Numbered from the stretch's first letter, positions 24,001-37,629 are shown. The stretch: 64,000 bases of DNA from Populus alba (GCF_005239225.2 NC_133295.1:13702001-13766000); one strand, 5' to 3'. Made by a program: numbers and translations. The notes: generated from the sequence alone by a model not told the origin.

Positions 24001-25359
24001 CTGCACATACACAGCTCTGGTGAACGCGTTTGCTAGAGAGGGACTCTGTGAGAAGGCAGAAGAAATATTTGAGCAGATGCAAGAAGATAAGCTTGAGCCT
24101 GATGTGTATACTTACAATGCACTCATGGAAGCTTACAGGTTAGTATCATAGAATGATATGGTGTTTCAATAATCTTTCAAAGAAAATAAAAAAAGAATAC
24201 TGGAGGTGCTGCTTCTTGCTTCCAAGAGAGATTCCCAATAGAACTGATGATTTTAGCGATCTTGTCCTGACAGTCGTGCAGGTTTTGCTTACGGGGCTGC
24301 AGAAATATTTTCACTCATGCGGCACATGGGCTGTGAGCCGGATAGAGCTTCATATAACATCATGGTAGATGCGTATGGGAGAGCTGGCCTTCATGAGGGT
24401 AAGATGCTTGAACCAAATAGTATCAATGTACTTTATTATGTGAGAATTGGAAAATGATTAACCTCCAGAGAATTTGGGAGCAGTTTGAGCATGTAATGGT
24501 TTAAAAACGTTCGGATCAACTACGAACTTGAAGGGATCTATATTGCAACATTTGGATTATATTTTGGAACAGTGTTCAATTTTATTCTGGAGATCTGCCA
24601 TAATCTTTCTAAGATTTCCTAGGAAACAAGATAAAGTTATATGAGATATTATCAGGCTATCAGCATTTCATCCATTTGCGACACCTTTCCTACTTGGAAG
24701 AAGTTCGTCTTGTTTTCCGTATAAGCTCCTCGTAATTTTGGCTTAATGATTTGGCTGCTCCTATTTGTTTTTTAGATGCTCAAGCGGTATTCAATGAGAT
24801 GAAGCGACTAGGAATAACCCCTACAATGAAATCACACATGCTACTTCTGTGTGCCTACTCAAGAGCAAGAAATGTGGATAAATGCGAAGAAATTGTTAAC
24901 CAGATGAGCGAATCTGGGCTTGAACCAGACACGTTTGTCCTCAACAGCATGATGCACTTGTATGGCCGGCTTGGCCAATTTGAAAAGATGGAGGAAGTTC
25001 TAACTGCAATGGAAAAGGGACCTTACGGAGCTGATATCAGTACATACAACATCTTAATCAACATATATGGACGAGCAGGATTTTTCGAGAAAATGGAAGG
25101 TATTTTCCAATCACTTCCAACCAAAAATCTGAAACCTGATGTTGTGACTTGGACTTCAAGATTAGGAGCCTACTCTAGAAAGAAACTATACGCAAGATGC
25201 TTGGAAATCTTTGAAGAAATGATCGATGCTGGATGTCACCCTGATGGAGGAACTGCCAAAGTACTTCTATCAGCATGCTCAAGCGAAGATCAAATTGAAC
25301 AGGTTACCACTGTAATCAGAACAATGCATAAGGGCATGGAGGTTGCTCTTCCTGCATGA
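21084..25359 (+). CDS. P-class pentatricopeptide repeat (PPR) protein
   Basis: An organellar RNA-binding type protein. Exons read as 21867-22051, 22139-22371, 22692-22941, 23548-23693, 23933-24138, 24274-24398 and 24776-25359, all with GT-AG introns and matching phases. No in-frame ATG occurs in the first of these before residue 57. A strong donor (CAT|GTAAGT at 21085/21086) supplies AT, and G at 21867 completes ATG, giving 1731 nt and 576 residues. The region to residue 140 is PPR-free (includes KWRIFDHKKMSRKRCGSLRG and DDLINVAVQLRLNKQWD). From about residue 155 onward there are about eleven or twelve 35-residue repeats of the form TYNxLIxAYGRxGxxxxAxxxFxxMxxxGxxPD. There are no DYW or E domains. 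It resembles, from memory, the Arabidopsis At2g35130 type; the target transcript and organelle are unknown. A short basic N-terminus could serve for targeting, which is inference. Confidence 0.88.
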
Positions 25360-27960
25360 TTAATGTTCCTTGATCAGGTCCATAGAACTCAAAAGAAAAG
25401 GATTTCAGTTATTAGGATGGAATTAAATAATTAATGTGATTCATATTTATATTATATCAAACCTCCGAACTCTTGTATTAGCATGGAATACTATTATAGG
25501 AAATGAATTTTTTTCCAAAAAAAAAAAAAAAAAAACACCATTCCATGATAAGTATTTGGATGAAATTGACTATAGTCAGTTGTTATTGAAAATAATTGTT
25601 TTCTCAATGTCCACACATAAGAAGACTATTAAAAAAAAAATAGATAGTTTCACTTTAATGATTTCTTTTTTTCAAATTGTATGAAATATTTGCAATATGA
25701 TTCTCTTTTTTATTATAACCAAATAATATATTATGAAAATGAAGTGAATGCATGTGCCAAAATAATTAGTTATTTAATTATATATATATATAAATATTTT
25801 AAACCCTTTAAGTACCATAAGTTACACTCCAAAAAATCCGCTTTTACACAAAGTTATTAAATTTGATTTTGTTATAATACTGGGATGATAGACTAACTTG
25901 ATTTGACTTGAGTTAATATAAAATGATATTATTTTAAATTTTTTAAAAAATATCAAATTAGATATTTAACTTTTATTTAAGTTAATCGGATGTAATTAAA
26001 CAAACTTTCATCTGATTTGATATAAAATTTAGTCCAGATAAAATTTTTTATTAACAAATTACATAATTGACTTGTACAATTGGATTTGATAATAATGATT
26101 TTACATATACCTTTAAATTATTTCATTTCATTAAAAAATAAGTATTTATTTTTTTTGTTATTATATTAAAAACAAAACAGAGAAAGACTTGACTCAATGG
26201 AAAAGAAACCTCATGCAACTAAACATTGATAAAAATACAATGATCTGCATTTCATAATTGGTAGATTATTTTGTAAAGAAACTATAACAAACCTCAAATT
26301 AGTTCCAAAGCTATAATTCATTTCCCATTTGGGATTCTAAGGAATTTTGTTCCAATTAAGTTCCCAAAGGCTCAATAATTCTAATTGAGTCCCTTCGTTT
26401 ATATACATCAATTGATTCCACGATATTGCACATATAACGTGCTGAAAATGACACCGTTTTGTAGAAATTGTATTTTTATATTAAATATTTGTGAATATTT
26501 TAAACGGATTAGTGTAGTTAATAATTATCTTGAAAAAAGATACCTAATTGAGAAAAATAGTATTTTGAGGACTCAAACAAGATTTAGTATGTAATTTGGG
26601 CACTCCCATAAAAGTGGGATCACGGGCAGTTCAAACTTCAGAGAATTCAGAAAATCTTAGTAAAATCCTTAAGAAAATTAATGTGAAATCCAACCAATAA
26701 CATGAAAATATGTTCTGTTTGCGTTTCGTCTCGGCCATAAACTTTCTAGTTCTTGAGCTTAAAGTCTTAAAACCCGGACTGTGATTATAAAAGCTGGATT
26801 TATTTCCTGCAATAGTTTCTTGAAAAATAAGATAGTAATTGTTTTTTTAAAATAGTTTTTTTATTTAAAAATATATTAATAATATTTTTATATTTTTTAA
26901 ATTATTTTTTATATCAGTATATTAAAATTATTTAAAAATATATATATAAAAAATTAAATAAAAAAAAATTCCAAAAACCTTATGAAATGCTTGGAACACA
27001 ATTCTAAACTGCAATGCTTTCATCAAGGATCCATCATCTCTGGACGGATTTTTTCCAAGAATTGCATGGAAATTTCAACAAAATGAAAATTTAATTTTCA
27101 AGAGTTGCAAGAAAACTCTGCCATAATTTACGCTCAAAGGAAAACATCTCTCACCGGCAGCCCATCGGCCCCATCCGAGGGCCCTCACTGAGCACCAGTC
27201 ACTAGCAAGTGGCGACAGGAGGAATAGTCAGCACTCACCAACTCTCTGCCTAATGGGTTTGTTGACACATTGACCCACCACCATATCCTCTCTTTTATTT
27301 TTATTTTGGGAAAATGACAACTTGTTTTTCCTCTAATTATCATCTTATTCTCATTTGGGTTACAGACAAAATACATTTCCAATTAGATCCCCTTTTTTCA
27401 AATAAAAATCTTTAGATGAACAAAAAATTTAGGCTCCTCGGGACAAAGGAGTTCCTCTTATCTATTAACAAAATGTTAATAAATATCAATTTTTAAATAA
27501 ATAATCAAAGACATTAAATATTATGTTTCTTTTTTTTTTCTCTTTTTTCAAAGTTTCCTTTTATTTTTAATCATGAAAATCTAATTTATTTTACTAATTA
27601 TTTAATGATATTCACAAATAATAGTATATTTACATCCATATATAGTTTGTATAATAAGAAAATTTTTATTATTATTAAATATTTTTAATGCAACACTTTT
27701 TATTCCTGTCAAAAGTGAAATTTACAATGATAATATCTATATTAATGTTTGATTTTTAATAATTTCTTTTATGAAAACTATATTTTTAAAAATTAAGATA
27801 GAAAAGTTTCTAGTAACATGAATAGGGTTATTTATTTATTTATTTATGATATAAAGGCAAAAAAATTAAGGAGAGGATTAATTGGATAATGCCAAGGATG
27901 GCAGAAGCATTGGGATTTTCAGTGTTTAGGACCTAACTGAAAATGGGTAAAACTTTTTGG
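25360..27960. other. AT-rich intergenic DNA
   Basis: No gene is seen. An AT-rich dispersed repeat is at 26836-27000, and a short patch of higher GC is at about 27110-27290. The open frames present are short and unlike any family I know. Confidence 0.6.
26836..27000. repeat. AT-rich dispersed repeat
   Basis: Runs of the form TTAAAATTATTTAAAAATAT, followed by a GGAACAC-type end, recur at 35640-35945, 37190-37375, 38868-39040, 45170-45290 and 45370-45500. The copies are diverged. I regard them as one family of short interspersed AT-rich elements, class unresolved. Confidence 0.45.
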
Positions 27961-27967
27961 ACTTTCT

Positions 27968-27974
27968 TATATAA
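27968..27974 (+). promoter_or_regulatory. Putative TATA box of the H-protein gene
   Basis: TATATAA lies about 200 bp before the H-protein start codon. With the usual 25-35 bp spacing, transcription would begin near 28000. No ATG occurs between there and 28166, which fits the chosen start. Confidence 0.5.
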
Positions 27975-28165
27975 CTATATACACAGTCCATCTATTTATT
28001 TATTTATTTTACCAACAATTAATAGACAAAAATAAAAACCCTCACCAACCCTCCAAGACATAAAAACTCAAGTGGCAGTAGTACGAGAAAAGGGAAATTA
28101 GAGTCAGTGTAGTGTGTTCTGTAAGAGAAGTACAGTTTGTTTGAGATTCATCACTTTCTCTTATT

Positions 28166-30997
28166 ATGGCTTCAAGATTGTTGTGGGCTTCAAGGGCTGC
28201 GTCTTACCTTAGGATCTCTGTTTCTCATAGAGGGTTTGCTTCTGGTGAATCTCATAGTTCAACCATATTCTTTTCTTGGTCTTGATCTGCTCTTAATTTT
28301 TTTTTAATGGTTTCTTGTGTCTTTTTTCTGTTTTTGATAATAATGGTTGTTGATGTAGATATGGATCTTATGTATGTGCTTTAATGAAATGCATGATCTT
28401 TGATTATTTTTTGGTTAAAGTTTCGATTTTGGCATCTGGGGTGTCTTGTTTTTGGTGTTGATTTGAATATATATATATATATGAAGAGTGTAAATTGGCT
28501 AGTCAGTGAAGGAATAGACATTGATTCCGATCTTTCTTTTCGTCAAAATTAGATTGATGAGTTTGTTGCATAAGCATGATTACTATTTGTGTTCACTGAT
28601 TTAATTTCTTGTGTTAAAGAGACATGATAACTAAGTTGTTGTCTGATAATGATGACAGTTCTTTATATAGTAAAAAATGAACATGGGGCTTTTTTGTTTT
28701 ATTCTGTTTTTGGAATTCTGAAAAGTGAAAATAATCTGTTTTCTTTTGAAGCTTGTAAGTTATGATGGTGGCGGTGAGGATGGTAATGGCATGGAGGTTT
28801 TTTGAAATAAAATTGTTACACAGTTTGGGGTGTGGTGTTCTAATGCAGTCGTGATGGCAATTCTTGTCGTCAACTCTCTGTTGGTGGCAGCACTCTTTAC
28901 TTTCATTCTATTTCTTAAGCAAAGATTTATTTTTGAATTTGAATTGTAGATTAGAATTCAGGAATGTTGAGAAGGCAGTATTCTGCAAACTTAACGTAGG
29001 TTCTTGTTCACACGAGCAAGATTAAATGCTTATGAAATAGGTGTTGCTAATTCTACTAGTTTTAAATTTTGTTAAAATAAAAAACAAAATAAATGGAAAC
29101 GGCTATACCATCCAGTTGTTCAACTTCAAAGTCAGCTATTTGGTTTCTTTATGATCTATACTCAAGCCTCCAGATTATATATGAATATTGATAATTGGCT
29201 TCATTTATGACATAGATAAAGGGAAGACAAGAAATTTTGGAAATTATTACCCAAATAGTTTACTGAAATACCCTGAACTAGGCGATGCTTCTATTCTGGA
29301 ACCATTCATTTTGAGTTTGGAGAGGACTCATAAGACCTGTGGTTTTATGATGACTATCTTTGGTTTCTCCATGTCATATATCTACCTTAAAATCATATGA
29401 TGAAATTTGGAGGGAAAATATTGTTCTTTAATTATATCTTGAGCCTTCATGCTTGTATGATCAAAAGATCATTGGAGACAGAGCTTCCTTGGGCAATTAG
29501 TCATTGTTCCTCCTGAAACCAAGGATCCCTTTGCAGCTTAGTGTCCTTTCCATCTTTTATTTGATGTCCAATGATGCGCGTTTCTCAAGCTAACTCTTTA
29601 ACTGATAGGATAATTATAATCTGCAGACAAATTATCAGTCCAATTTTGATGCATTTGATTGAACTTGCTGAAGGGCCCTGTGGTTACTATTCCATGTGTT
29701 TTGTGTCATAATCTTCAAAGTTGTTTACATTATCATCAAAATAAAAAAGAGGAAAAAATTGGTATTGAGAAAGGTTGTAAAGATCTTCTAATAGGTATTA
29801 CCATAGCCTGTGTTTGTGCATGCAGATAGCAAGCACAAGCTAGCATGTGTCTGTGCTTTCTGCGTGGACGTGTTCCTTTAATGGGAAAATTCTAATTGCA
29901 GTCCTAGAACTTTCATAATTGCATCACAAAATGGTCCTCAATATTTCTTTTTATTCAGAATGTTCTTTCAAATTGATCTAGCATTCAGCATCCATTCAGA
30001 TTTGTTTGTCTAGATGTTGTGCTATTTTTTCAAATGTTTTTTACTTCCTAGGGTTTTGGAGGTTCATTTTTATCTCCTACTCTTTAAGCTTCCTGACGCA
30101 TGCATTTTCTCAATTCACTTGCAGTTGTAAAGGACTTGAAGTATGCTGAAAGTCATGAATGGGTAAAGGTTGATGGTAAAACTGCTACTGTTGGTATAAC
30201 CGATCATGCTCAAGACCATTTAGGTGATGTTGTGTATGTTGAATTACCGGAAGTGGGTGCTACTGTGAATCAGGGTTCTGGATTTGGCGCAGTTGAAAGT
30301 GTCAAGGCCACCAGTGATGTCTATTCTCCTGTTTCTGGAGATGTGGTTGAAGTTAATGAAGAACTGAACAGCTCTCCTGGTTTGGTTAGTCTACTTACAT
30401 GGTGCCATATTCTTTTTCTTGAGATTGCTTTATAAATAAAAAAAATTAGGTTGGATTTTTTTTTATATAGTTTTTTCCTCTCCTTCCCTGAAACTTCAGA
30501 CCTCTGCAATTCATTTCAACGGATTATATGACAAATCATGGATTGTATAGATTGAGGTCTCTTAATTGAGGAATATAAATGGACTTGCTAAATAAACAGC
30601 TCTCTCGACCCATTTATTGGTTTTCTGAACTCCTTAAAACTGAATGTTAATGACCAAATCTTCCTTAACAAGTGAATTCACTTTTCTTTCTTTACTCCTC
30701 CCTGAAATACCATGTAATGTGGCTGCTGTATTTATATATATTGCAAATCAGAGTTAGTCTGATAGTACTGGCTGCTTAACTTGTCCTTTAAATTCAACAT
30801 GTCATAACTCTGTAATTAAGGAAGTGCTTTGATATTCTCTGTATGGATTTTCTTCTACTATTTTGCAGGTCAATTCAAGCCCCTATGAGAAGGGATGGAT
30901 TATGAAGGTTGAAATTAAAGATGACAGTGAACTAAAGAACTTGAAGAACTCAGATGATTACGCTAAGTTCTGTGAAGAAGAAGATGCAAAGCATTGA
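28166..30997 (+). CDS. GDCSH: Glycine cleavage system H protein, mitochondrial
   Basis: The lipoyl-carrying H protein shuttles the aminomethyl group between P, T and L proteins of glycine decarboxylase, central to photorespiration and C1 metabolism in the mitochondrial matrix. Three exons, 28166-28244, 30125-30384 and 30869-30997, give 155 residues, the usual plant precursor length. The start [19 protein letters not shown] is a typical arginine- and serine-rich mitochondrial presequence. The mature part begins near [12 protein letters not shown]. The lipoyl domain contains [13 protein letters not shown]; the predicted lipoylated lysine is residue 87. The C-terminus has [13 protein letters not shown], as expected. 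The first intron is long (about 1.9 kb). A TATA box at 27968 and an AATAAA at 31193 frame the transcript. No defect is seen. Confidence 0.96.
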
Positions 30998-33374
30998 GTG
31001 GACTGTTGGCAAAGTAGAACTGGAGGCAGTTCTTACAAAGGGCATATTTCCACTAATCGCTTAACCAGATGATGCCTCATGAAGGACGCTGAAAGTTGCA
31101 AGTTTCTATCTTGAGAATTTTTTTTTCCAACAAAGTGTTTTCTGATTCCCTTTTCCTGTGTGACAAATTTGGTAGAAACAATCATTCAATAGAATAAATA
31201 ATCTCTCCAGGTTTTCATCCAATGAAATGATGTGGCCAGTTAGGTAGTTGCAACCTTTGGTGATTAACGTTTAAACTTTTTGATAAATCCTGCTCTACTT
31301 GAAAGGTTTGCAGCTAGAATTTTCATAAGATTTTTGGTGGATCAGATTAAAGTATTCACCCGTGATATTTATTCCATGGAGGAAAAAAGAAATGAGGAAG
31401 TGCATGCTTTTTTATTTATTGAGGGAGAAAATATGCATCCTAATGGATTTTCCTTCGCTGTTGATAAACATGCAGCACCTGTTGTGTAATGGTTTTCTTG
31501 TGTTGAAATGGACTGCGTGATGGATACGGACACAGTGAATTAGATCTGCTTATTGCTGAAATCAGAGGTTGGTAGGTAAGTTGTCTCAGTCACAAACGCG
31601 GTTTCTTTCTTTAAACTGTTTCTCAGTATGCCTGAGGTGGTGGATTTCTTCGCAAGATTCTTTATGCTAAGAGTTTTAAGAACACTTATCTACATGCTTA
31701 AAATATTATGTTTGCTTTGGAGGTTTATAGAGCATTGGACTGTTAAATGGGGTACTCATTTTCTTGTTCCTAACAGTTCACAAACTTTCATCACCTAGTT
31801 ATCTGCACGTTAGGCACTTGTTTATACATATCAAAGATAGACCTTCTTAGGATTGGGAGATGATTAGAATTTTACTGAAGTAAAAGGTTTTTGAAAAAAT
31901 TACACAAACTCCAATAGAAACAGATGCAAAACGAAAGAAAATACCAGTGGTTACAGAGTTATGAGAATGTCCATGGGATCTGAGTAGAGATGGTAGTTTA
32001 TCCTTGAGACCGATCTGAGTAGTTATTGTTTGAATTGAGTTCAAGCAACACAAAGGAAAAAAAAAAAGTTGGGGTAATGGATATTGGTATACCCGACTCA
32101 AAATCCTGAATGAATTGGATATTTCATGAATAGTTATTGTTCTTGATTTCCTTTTAGGCACTGCCACGTTAAAAACTCAATTCTCTATAGAAGCCTTGAC
32201 ATGATATAAGGCAGCCTAATTCCTACTCGATAACTTGCCACTACTACACTCTATCCTATGCCATGTATATTCTGTCATTTTTAATTTCGACCTTCCTTCC
32301 TCCTCTTCAAGAAGATCTGCCTTGAAGAGCTTCTAGTGTCTCATTCCAATCAAAACGGGTGTTAACAGAGGTTGAGTTTTCGATGAGGGAATTGAGGAAG
32401 CGAGAGGGAAGTCTTCGAATGGATCCCAAATGTCAAAAACAGGGAATGGATCGAAAATGCTCAAGTAATTTATACCTGATTAGTTCAAGTTTGGGTATCC
32501 GAAATCCATGCCCGTCGGGTATAGGTAGCAGTTTTGATTTCAGATATGAAAATGAATAGTATCAAAATCCAATGCGTGGATATCCATTGTCGTCCTTCCA
32601 TCCGAGAATACCATAGGAAATTATGTCTGATAGAATCATCCTGTCTAACGATGGATTTCTTCATTGATGGAGTCTAACGATCTGATGGACCACATAGGAA
32701 AGCAAACTGGAGGCAGCTAATTATGATGTGGGGAAATCAAACAAAGCCATTTGACACTTTAATTTGAACAACCTTGCTTTCCATTCTCTCTAGTGCACCC
32801 GGCTTTTTTTGAACCACAAAGCTCCTCAAATCCCATTTCACACCTTACATCATCAAGCCACATTACTTTAAACCTTTTTTTGGGATCTTGGCAAATTTCG
32901 AGTGTGATGGAACAATTGATCATAAATCACTATTTGATTAACAAGATGAAGAAATCAGCAGCATAAAAGAAGAACAAATGTGAACCTCGACAAAGAAAGC
33001 AATCAGTATTGATAGAACTCACTTCGCTAATTAGCAAATTTTCAATCTAATCAAAAATCAAATCACACTAAGACTAACAACGAAATACGCAGAGTGACTC
33101 AATCCATCAAAAATTACATAACATCGGCAAGCTAGCAACCCTAATTGCATTAATCCCTCTAATTTTGCAACAAGTAATCTCGCAATTCCATACTATACAC
33201 AAACACCTCTAAATTATAGTATAAGTCTATACATACTAAACCGAAAGAATTTGCAATTGCACTCAAAAGCTTAGCTCAGCTCAATCTCGGATGTCTTCAA
33301 TCATCACGAGCGGCAGCAAAAGCATTTAATTTTGTTTCTCTCAAATTAAGATATTAATTTAACAAATCTACTGA
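30998..33374. other. Intergenic DNA between two convergent genes
   Basis: It holds the H-protein 3'UTR and then about 2 kb without a recognisable gene. Open frames at about 31280-31489, 31847-32167 and 32359-32559 have no recognisable motifs. The patatin-like gene lies on the opposite strand, so both 3' ends face this stretch. Confidence 0.6.
31193..31198 (+). terminator. Putative polyadenylation signal of the H-protein gene
   Basis: A canonical AATAAA lies about 195 bp after the H-protein stop codon, a usual 3'UTR length for plants. Its use is not shown by the sequence alone. Confidence 0.45.
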
Positions 33375-34938
33375 TCAATATGAAGATAATGTTGAAAGAG
33401 TTGTGGCAGATGATGTTCTTGGTGAGGGTGAGTTCTGCTTCAACACCACTGTTGGTAAAATGCTTGTTTTTCTCCTCTCTTGCTCCTTGATTAGCTCTCC
33501 AGTAAATGTCTCCAATTTGTCGAAGTTTGTGCTCTCAACTATCTTCTTCCCTTCAAATAACACAGACTCCACATTTTTCTGTGCCAACATCTCTTCTGCC
33601 ATTGCCAATAAATCCGCCTTCTTGTTGGATTTCATTGATTTATCCGCAATTCCATGCTTTTTAGCAATAATCCCATTTGCCTGAAAAAAATTCATAATCA
33701 AATTAGCCCAATAATGCAAACAAAATTAAATTTCCATCCCAGTTTGATAGTTACATTTTTCGGCGAAACTGTTAGAGATTTGGTGTTATTTTACTTTCAG
33801 TAATTTGACAGAATCTAGTACCTGAATTCGAACATAATTGCTGGTCCGACAGTTACCAAACGCCATTGAAACAGCTTGATCAACCTGATAAAGGAACAAA
33901 TTCAATTAGCTGACCTACCACAAAACAGAGAAACAAACACGGAAAAGGGACAAAAACATGTAATCCTTAGTAAAATAATAATGTGGTTACCATGTCAGAT
34001 GCTCCTTCTCCAGCTATCCTGACAAATCTTGCAGGTGTCGAATTCTGATTCTGATAACCGAAATCTGACTCTCCATTTCCAAGGGACACCACCAAAAGAT
34101 CCTCCACCCCATTACAGAGTGGAAACTCCTGCTTATTGTTCAGGACATGAGTGATTGCTGCAGCTGTTGGATTGTTCATGGCAATCCCACCATCAATAGC
34201 CACAATTTTAGTCCTCTTGTCGACGGACCGCATGTCCACGGCCCCAACCATTGTTGGATCGGCTGAAGTTGCAAGGCAGACATCACTCATTTTAAAATCA
34301 TATCCATCCATTTCCAATGCATCAGCACGAGAAAATAAGAATGGTGCGTGTGTTGAAAGATCGTAACATGGTATCAGAGCCGATTTGATTGTATCCTTCA
34401 AAGTTAGTTCTCCGAAAGTTTTTGCGAAAACTTTCTCTGCTTTCGCAGAACCAAACAATTTGCCGAAAACCCCTTGTGATCTGTTCATCTTCTTATTAAT
34501 CTTGACAAGAAAATTGAGAGCTTCTTCGGCTGTAAACATAGGGCGTCCATTTTTGCCACGAGTGAAGAGTAAGGCAGCCAAAACACCACCAGAACCAGAG
34601 CCAGCAACAACGTCAAAGTAATCAGAAACGGAGGCATTAGGATTGCCTGACTTTCGACGAAGGCAAGACTCAAGGTATGTCAAAGACTTAGCAGCAAGAA
34701 TTCCATTAGTGACACCTCCTCCATCAATGGAGAGGATCCTGACCTTACCACCATTGAACTGTTTGGTGGGCTTAAGTTGTTCTTGAATTGGGACTTGGTG
34801 AGTGTTCTTGGAGAGCTTTGGATCATCATATCCACCAAAGAGAAACTTGTTTTCTAGGATTGAAAAGATTTCATAAGTGAGCTTGTCTACATCAAAGGAA
34901 GAGTCATCAGGCATGGTAGATGCGAGTACTGCTGCCAT
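33375..34938 (-). CDS. Patatin-like protein of the pPLAIII group
   Basis: A patatin-fold acyl hydrolase relative that in other plants acts on membrane phospho- and galactolipids. Three exons on the minus strand, 34938-33991, 33884-33822 and 33680-33375, join in phase 0 to give 438 residues. The anion-hole loop ILSIDGGGVTNGILAAKSL is clear. At the nucleophile elbow the sequence is VVAGSGSGGVL, with Gly where patatins have the catalytic Ser, as known for the pPLAIII subgroup. The second-residue motif is VAIDGGIAMNNPT. The tail is rich in Ser, Thr and Pro. The frame is open 58 codons further upstream, to an ATG at 35112, but a TATA box at 35064-35072 lies inside that extension, so the start MAAVLAS at 34938 is preferred. 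MPDDSS at 34914 is an alternative. Confidence 0.9.
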
Positions 34939-35063
34939 TGGATTGAACTTGTTGATGATCTTTTGAAGGTTTTGAGCTTTGATTGTTGAAACACTGTGTG
35001 ATGTTTTCTGAGAGCAGAAAGAAGTGAAAATGGTGATGGAGGTGAGGAGCATCATAGGGAGTG

Positions 35064-35072
35064 TATATATAG
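35064..35072 (-). promoter_or_regulatory. Putative TATA box of the patatin-like gene
   Basis: Read on the minus strand this is CTATATATAC. It would place transcription start near 35035, about 95 nt before the preferred start codon at 34938. Confidence 0.55.
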
Positions 35073-35639
35073 TGAGGATTTGTGGTGTCTTGATGTAGCC
35101 ATTGAGGAACATTCCTTTCTAGGCGATTAATCGGCACGATGAGTAGCTTGAGTTTTCTATTTTATTTATTTATTTATTTATTCAGATTCTTGATCTCTTG
35201 TCCTTTTCTTTAAATTTTTTTATTTATCTATCCTTTTCGTTTCTTTATTTTAATTTATTTGAATGGAGCAGATGGTTTTTGGCGTGGAGTGATTAAAAAA
35301 AATGAGGAGAAGGGAACCGAAAATAAAAAAACAATGTGAATTCTTTTTGTGTGCCTAAATAAATAATAGTACTAAAAGACTAAAGAAGGATGCTTATTTA
35401 AGTGTAGTTTGTCAGGAGATGGTCAATTTAAACTATTGATAGAGATTTTTTTTTTTTTTTTTGTGAATTAATATAATTTTCCTCCTTTGAATCATGCATG
35501 GTGAATGTTTTATCTACTTTTACAAGGATGTGAAACTTAATTTTTATTCATAACCTATCATATAATTTTAGGAAGATGAAAGCAATTTGTGACATTAAAC
35601 ATGCTTCAACTCTAAAATCTTGTTGTTTTTCCGTTTCAA

Positions 35640-35945
35640 AAAGTATTTTTAAAAAAATTTAAATTTTTTTTAATTTTTTATTAGCTTCAAAATATATTTT
35701 TTTTGTATACAATTAAGGGTATTTTTAGATTACTTTTTATATATTGATATTTAGTTTTTGGTATTGTGATGTAGTATACTTAAAAAAAAATAAAATATAT
35801 TAAAATTATGTTTTTTTAAATTTGTTTTTTTGTTTGTATTAGTACATTAAAAGTATTCAAAACCATTTAAAAATATTAATTTCATATATTTTTAGATGAA
35901 AAATAAATTATAACGTAAAAACAAACTTTCATTTAGCCTTGTAAA
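35640..35945. repeat. AT-rich dispersed repeat
   Basis: Same family as 26836-27000. It contains TTAAAAGTATTCAAAACCAT and long T and A runs. Confidence 0.4.
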
Positions 35946-37059
35946 AGAGAAGATGCCTGTGTCAAAATTGGGAATTCGGGAGAATTAACTTTTTGGCAAA
36001 ATCTAATATAAGAGATTTGAGCCTTGATGGTTAAGAGAGGAGCACATTTCCTTAATTATTGGATCAACACCCTTAATTTTTTTTTAATTCTATTTTATTA
36101 TTCTGTTATACTAGCCAGTGATTCGTTGTTTTGCCGATTTAAGTGTTTTAAGAAATCATAAACTTTCTTAAAATATGACAACCAGTAATATTTTCTAAAA
36201 CAACATAATACTTGCCAAAAAAAATTTAATAATATTTGCAAAAAAAAAATTTGGTAAGATTCTTATTATTTTTCTTGGCTTTTTTAATTACATTTATATT
36301 TTATGTTTTTTATGTGTTTTTTCTTTATGGTATTCTTGTCTCTTCCAAGTAATATTTTTTAAAACTAATATTTTGTTTTTTCTTTTCATAGATTTGTTGA
36401 ATATTATAAATTTTATATTTTATATTTTTGTGTGCTCCTCATTTACAGTATTTTCATTTGTTTATAGTAAGATTATATTAAGTTGATGATATACAAAAAA
36501 TAAAAATAAAAAAAAAATAGTGCACATACCATATATTCATATGAACCTATCACACACATTAAATAAGATCATCTCCACATATAGCACTCAAATAATATTT
36601 AATTAATCTTAATTATAATTTTTTCTACTTTAGTATTATAAACAGATAAACTTTTCTATCTCTTACGAATTTTACTTTAATTGGATGGCAAGACAAAACA
36701 GGAAAAAAAAAATGAAAAATAATCAAGAAAACAAACAAGCATTTATATTTTGGTTTTCAAAGCGAAATTCTCCAATCTCATGCTACTTGAGATGATTTAT
36801 TCTTGAATTCGAAGAACATCATCATCCGATTTTCTGCTTTCTAGTTTCAATCTCCTCAGCCCGCCACGAGAGATGGCATAAATCTTTGTTTTTGATTCTA
36901 TTGGATTCAAAAAAGTATATTTCTTGTGTTTGGGTTAAAGAAGGGACACTTAAAGGAGTCTTCAATTCTTTATGTCGTTTGCTTATCCATCAAGAGAAAT
37001 TAAAAAGCAAATGGCAATTAAAGAAAATATATATATATATATATCAATGATTACTTTAC

Positions 37060-37140
37060 TGCCATTACTTTAAAACTCCTCCCGCCCACACTTCATTTCT
37101 TCTTTTGCTTACCATTTAAAACTTAAGGAAGATGATATAT
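37060..37140. repeat. Duplicated segment, copy 1 (partner at 37630-37710)
   Basis: The phrase AAAACTCCTCCCGCCCACAC, followed by CTTCATTTC, TTCTTTTGCTT and CATTTAAAACTTA, recurs at 37630-37710 with a few changes. The copies are about 570 bp apart in direct orientation. Confidence 0.7.
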
Positions 37141-37189
37141 GGAGTAAGGCTCCTGTGTATAATGAGTTGGATAAGTTAATTTAAGGTAT

Positions 37190-37375
37190 TGTTTAGGAGT
37201 ATGGTTGGTTTATAATTTTTAAATTTTTTAATTTTTTAAAAAAGTTTTATATTAATATTTTTAAAATTTTTTTAAATTTTTTTTATATGTTGGTGTTAAA
37301 AAAAAATATTATTTGAATATATTTTCAAGTGAAAAACATTTTGAAAGTAACTCATGTACTATAATTTCAAATATA
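37190..37375. repeat. AT-rich dispersed repeat
   Basis: Another diverged member of the family at 26836-27000, starting near TTGTTTAGGAGTATGGTTG. Confidence 0.4.
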
Positions 37376-37629
37376 ACCTAAATTAATTTAATATTTTTTT
37401 AAAAAATAATAATTTTTTTTTATTTTAAAAAAAAATCAGCAAAATTTTTATGAGGTTATAGATCAACCCAAGTTTATAGCCTACCTTCTTTTATTAATTG
37501 TGAAATTTAGCTTGAGTTAGGCCTTGAATCAACCCACCAGGTTGATATAGGTTTCTTAACTATTAAAATTACAAGGCAACAAGTAGCTTATTAGGGGAAA
37601 AAAAACGGAAAGAAAATTTATCATTGATT

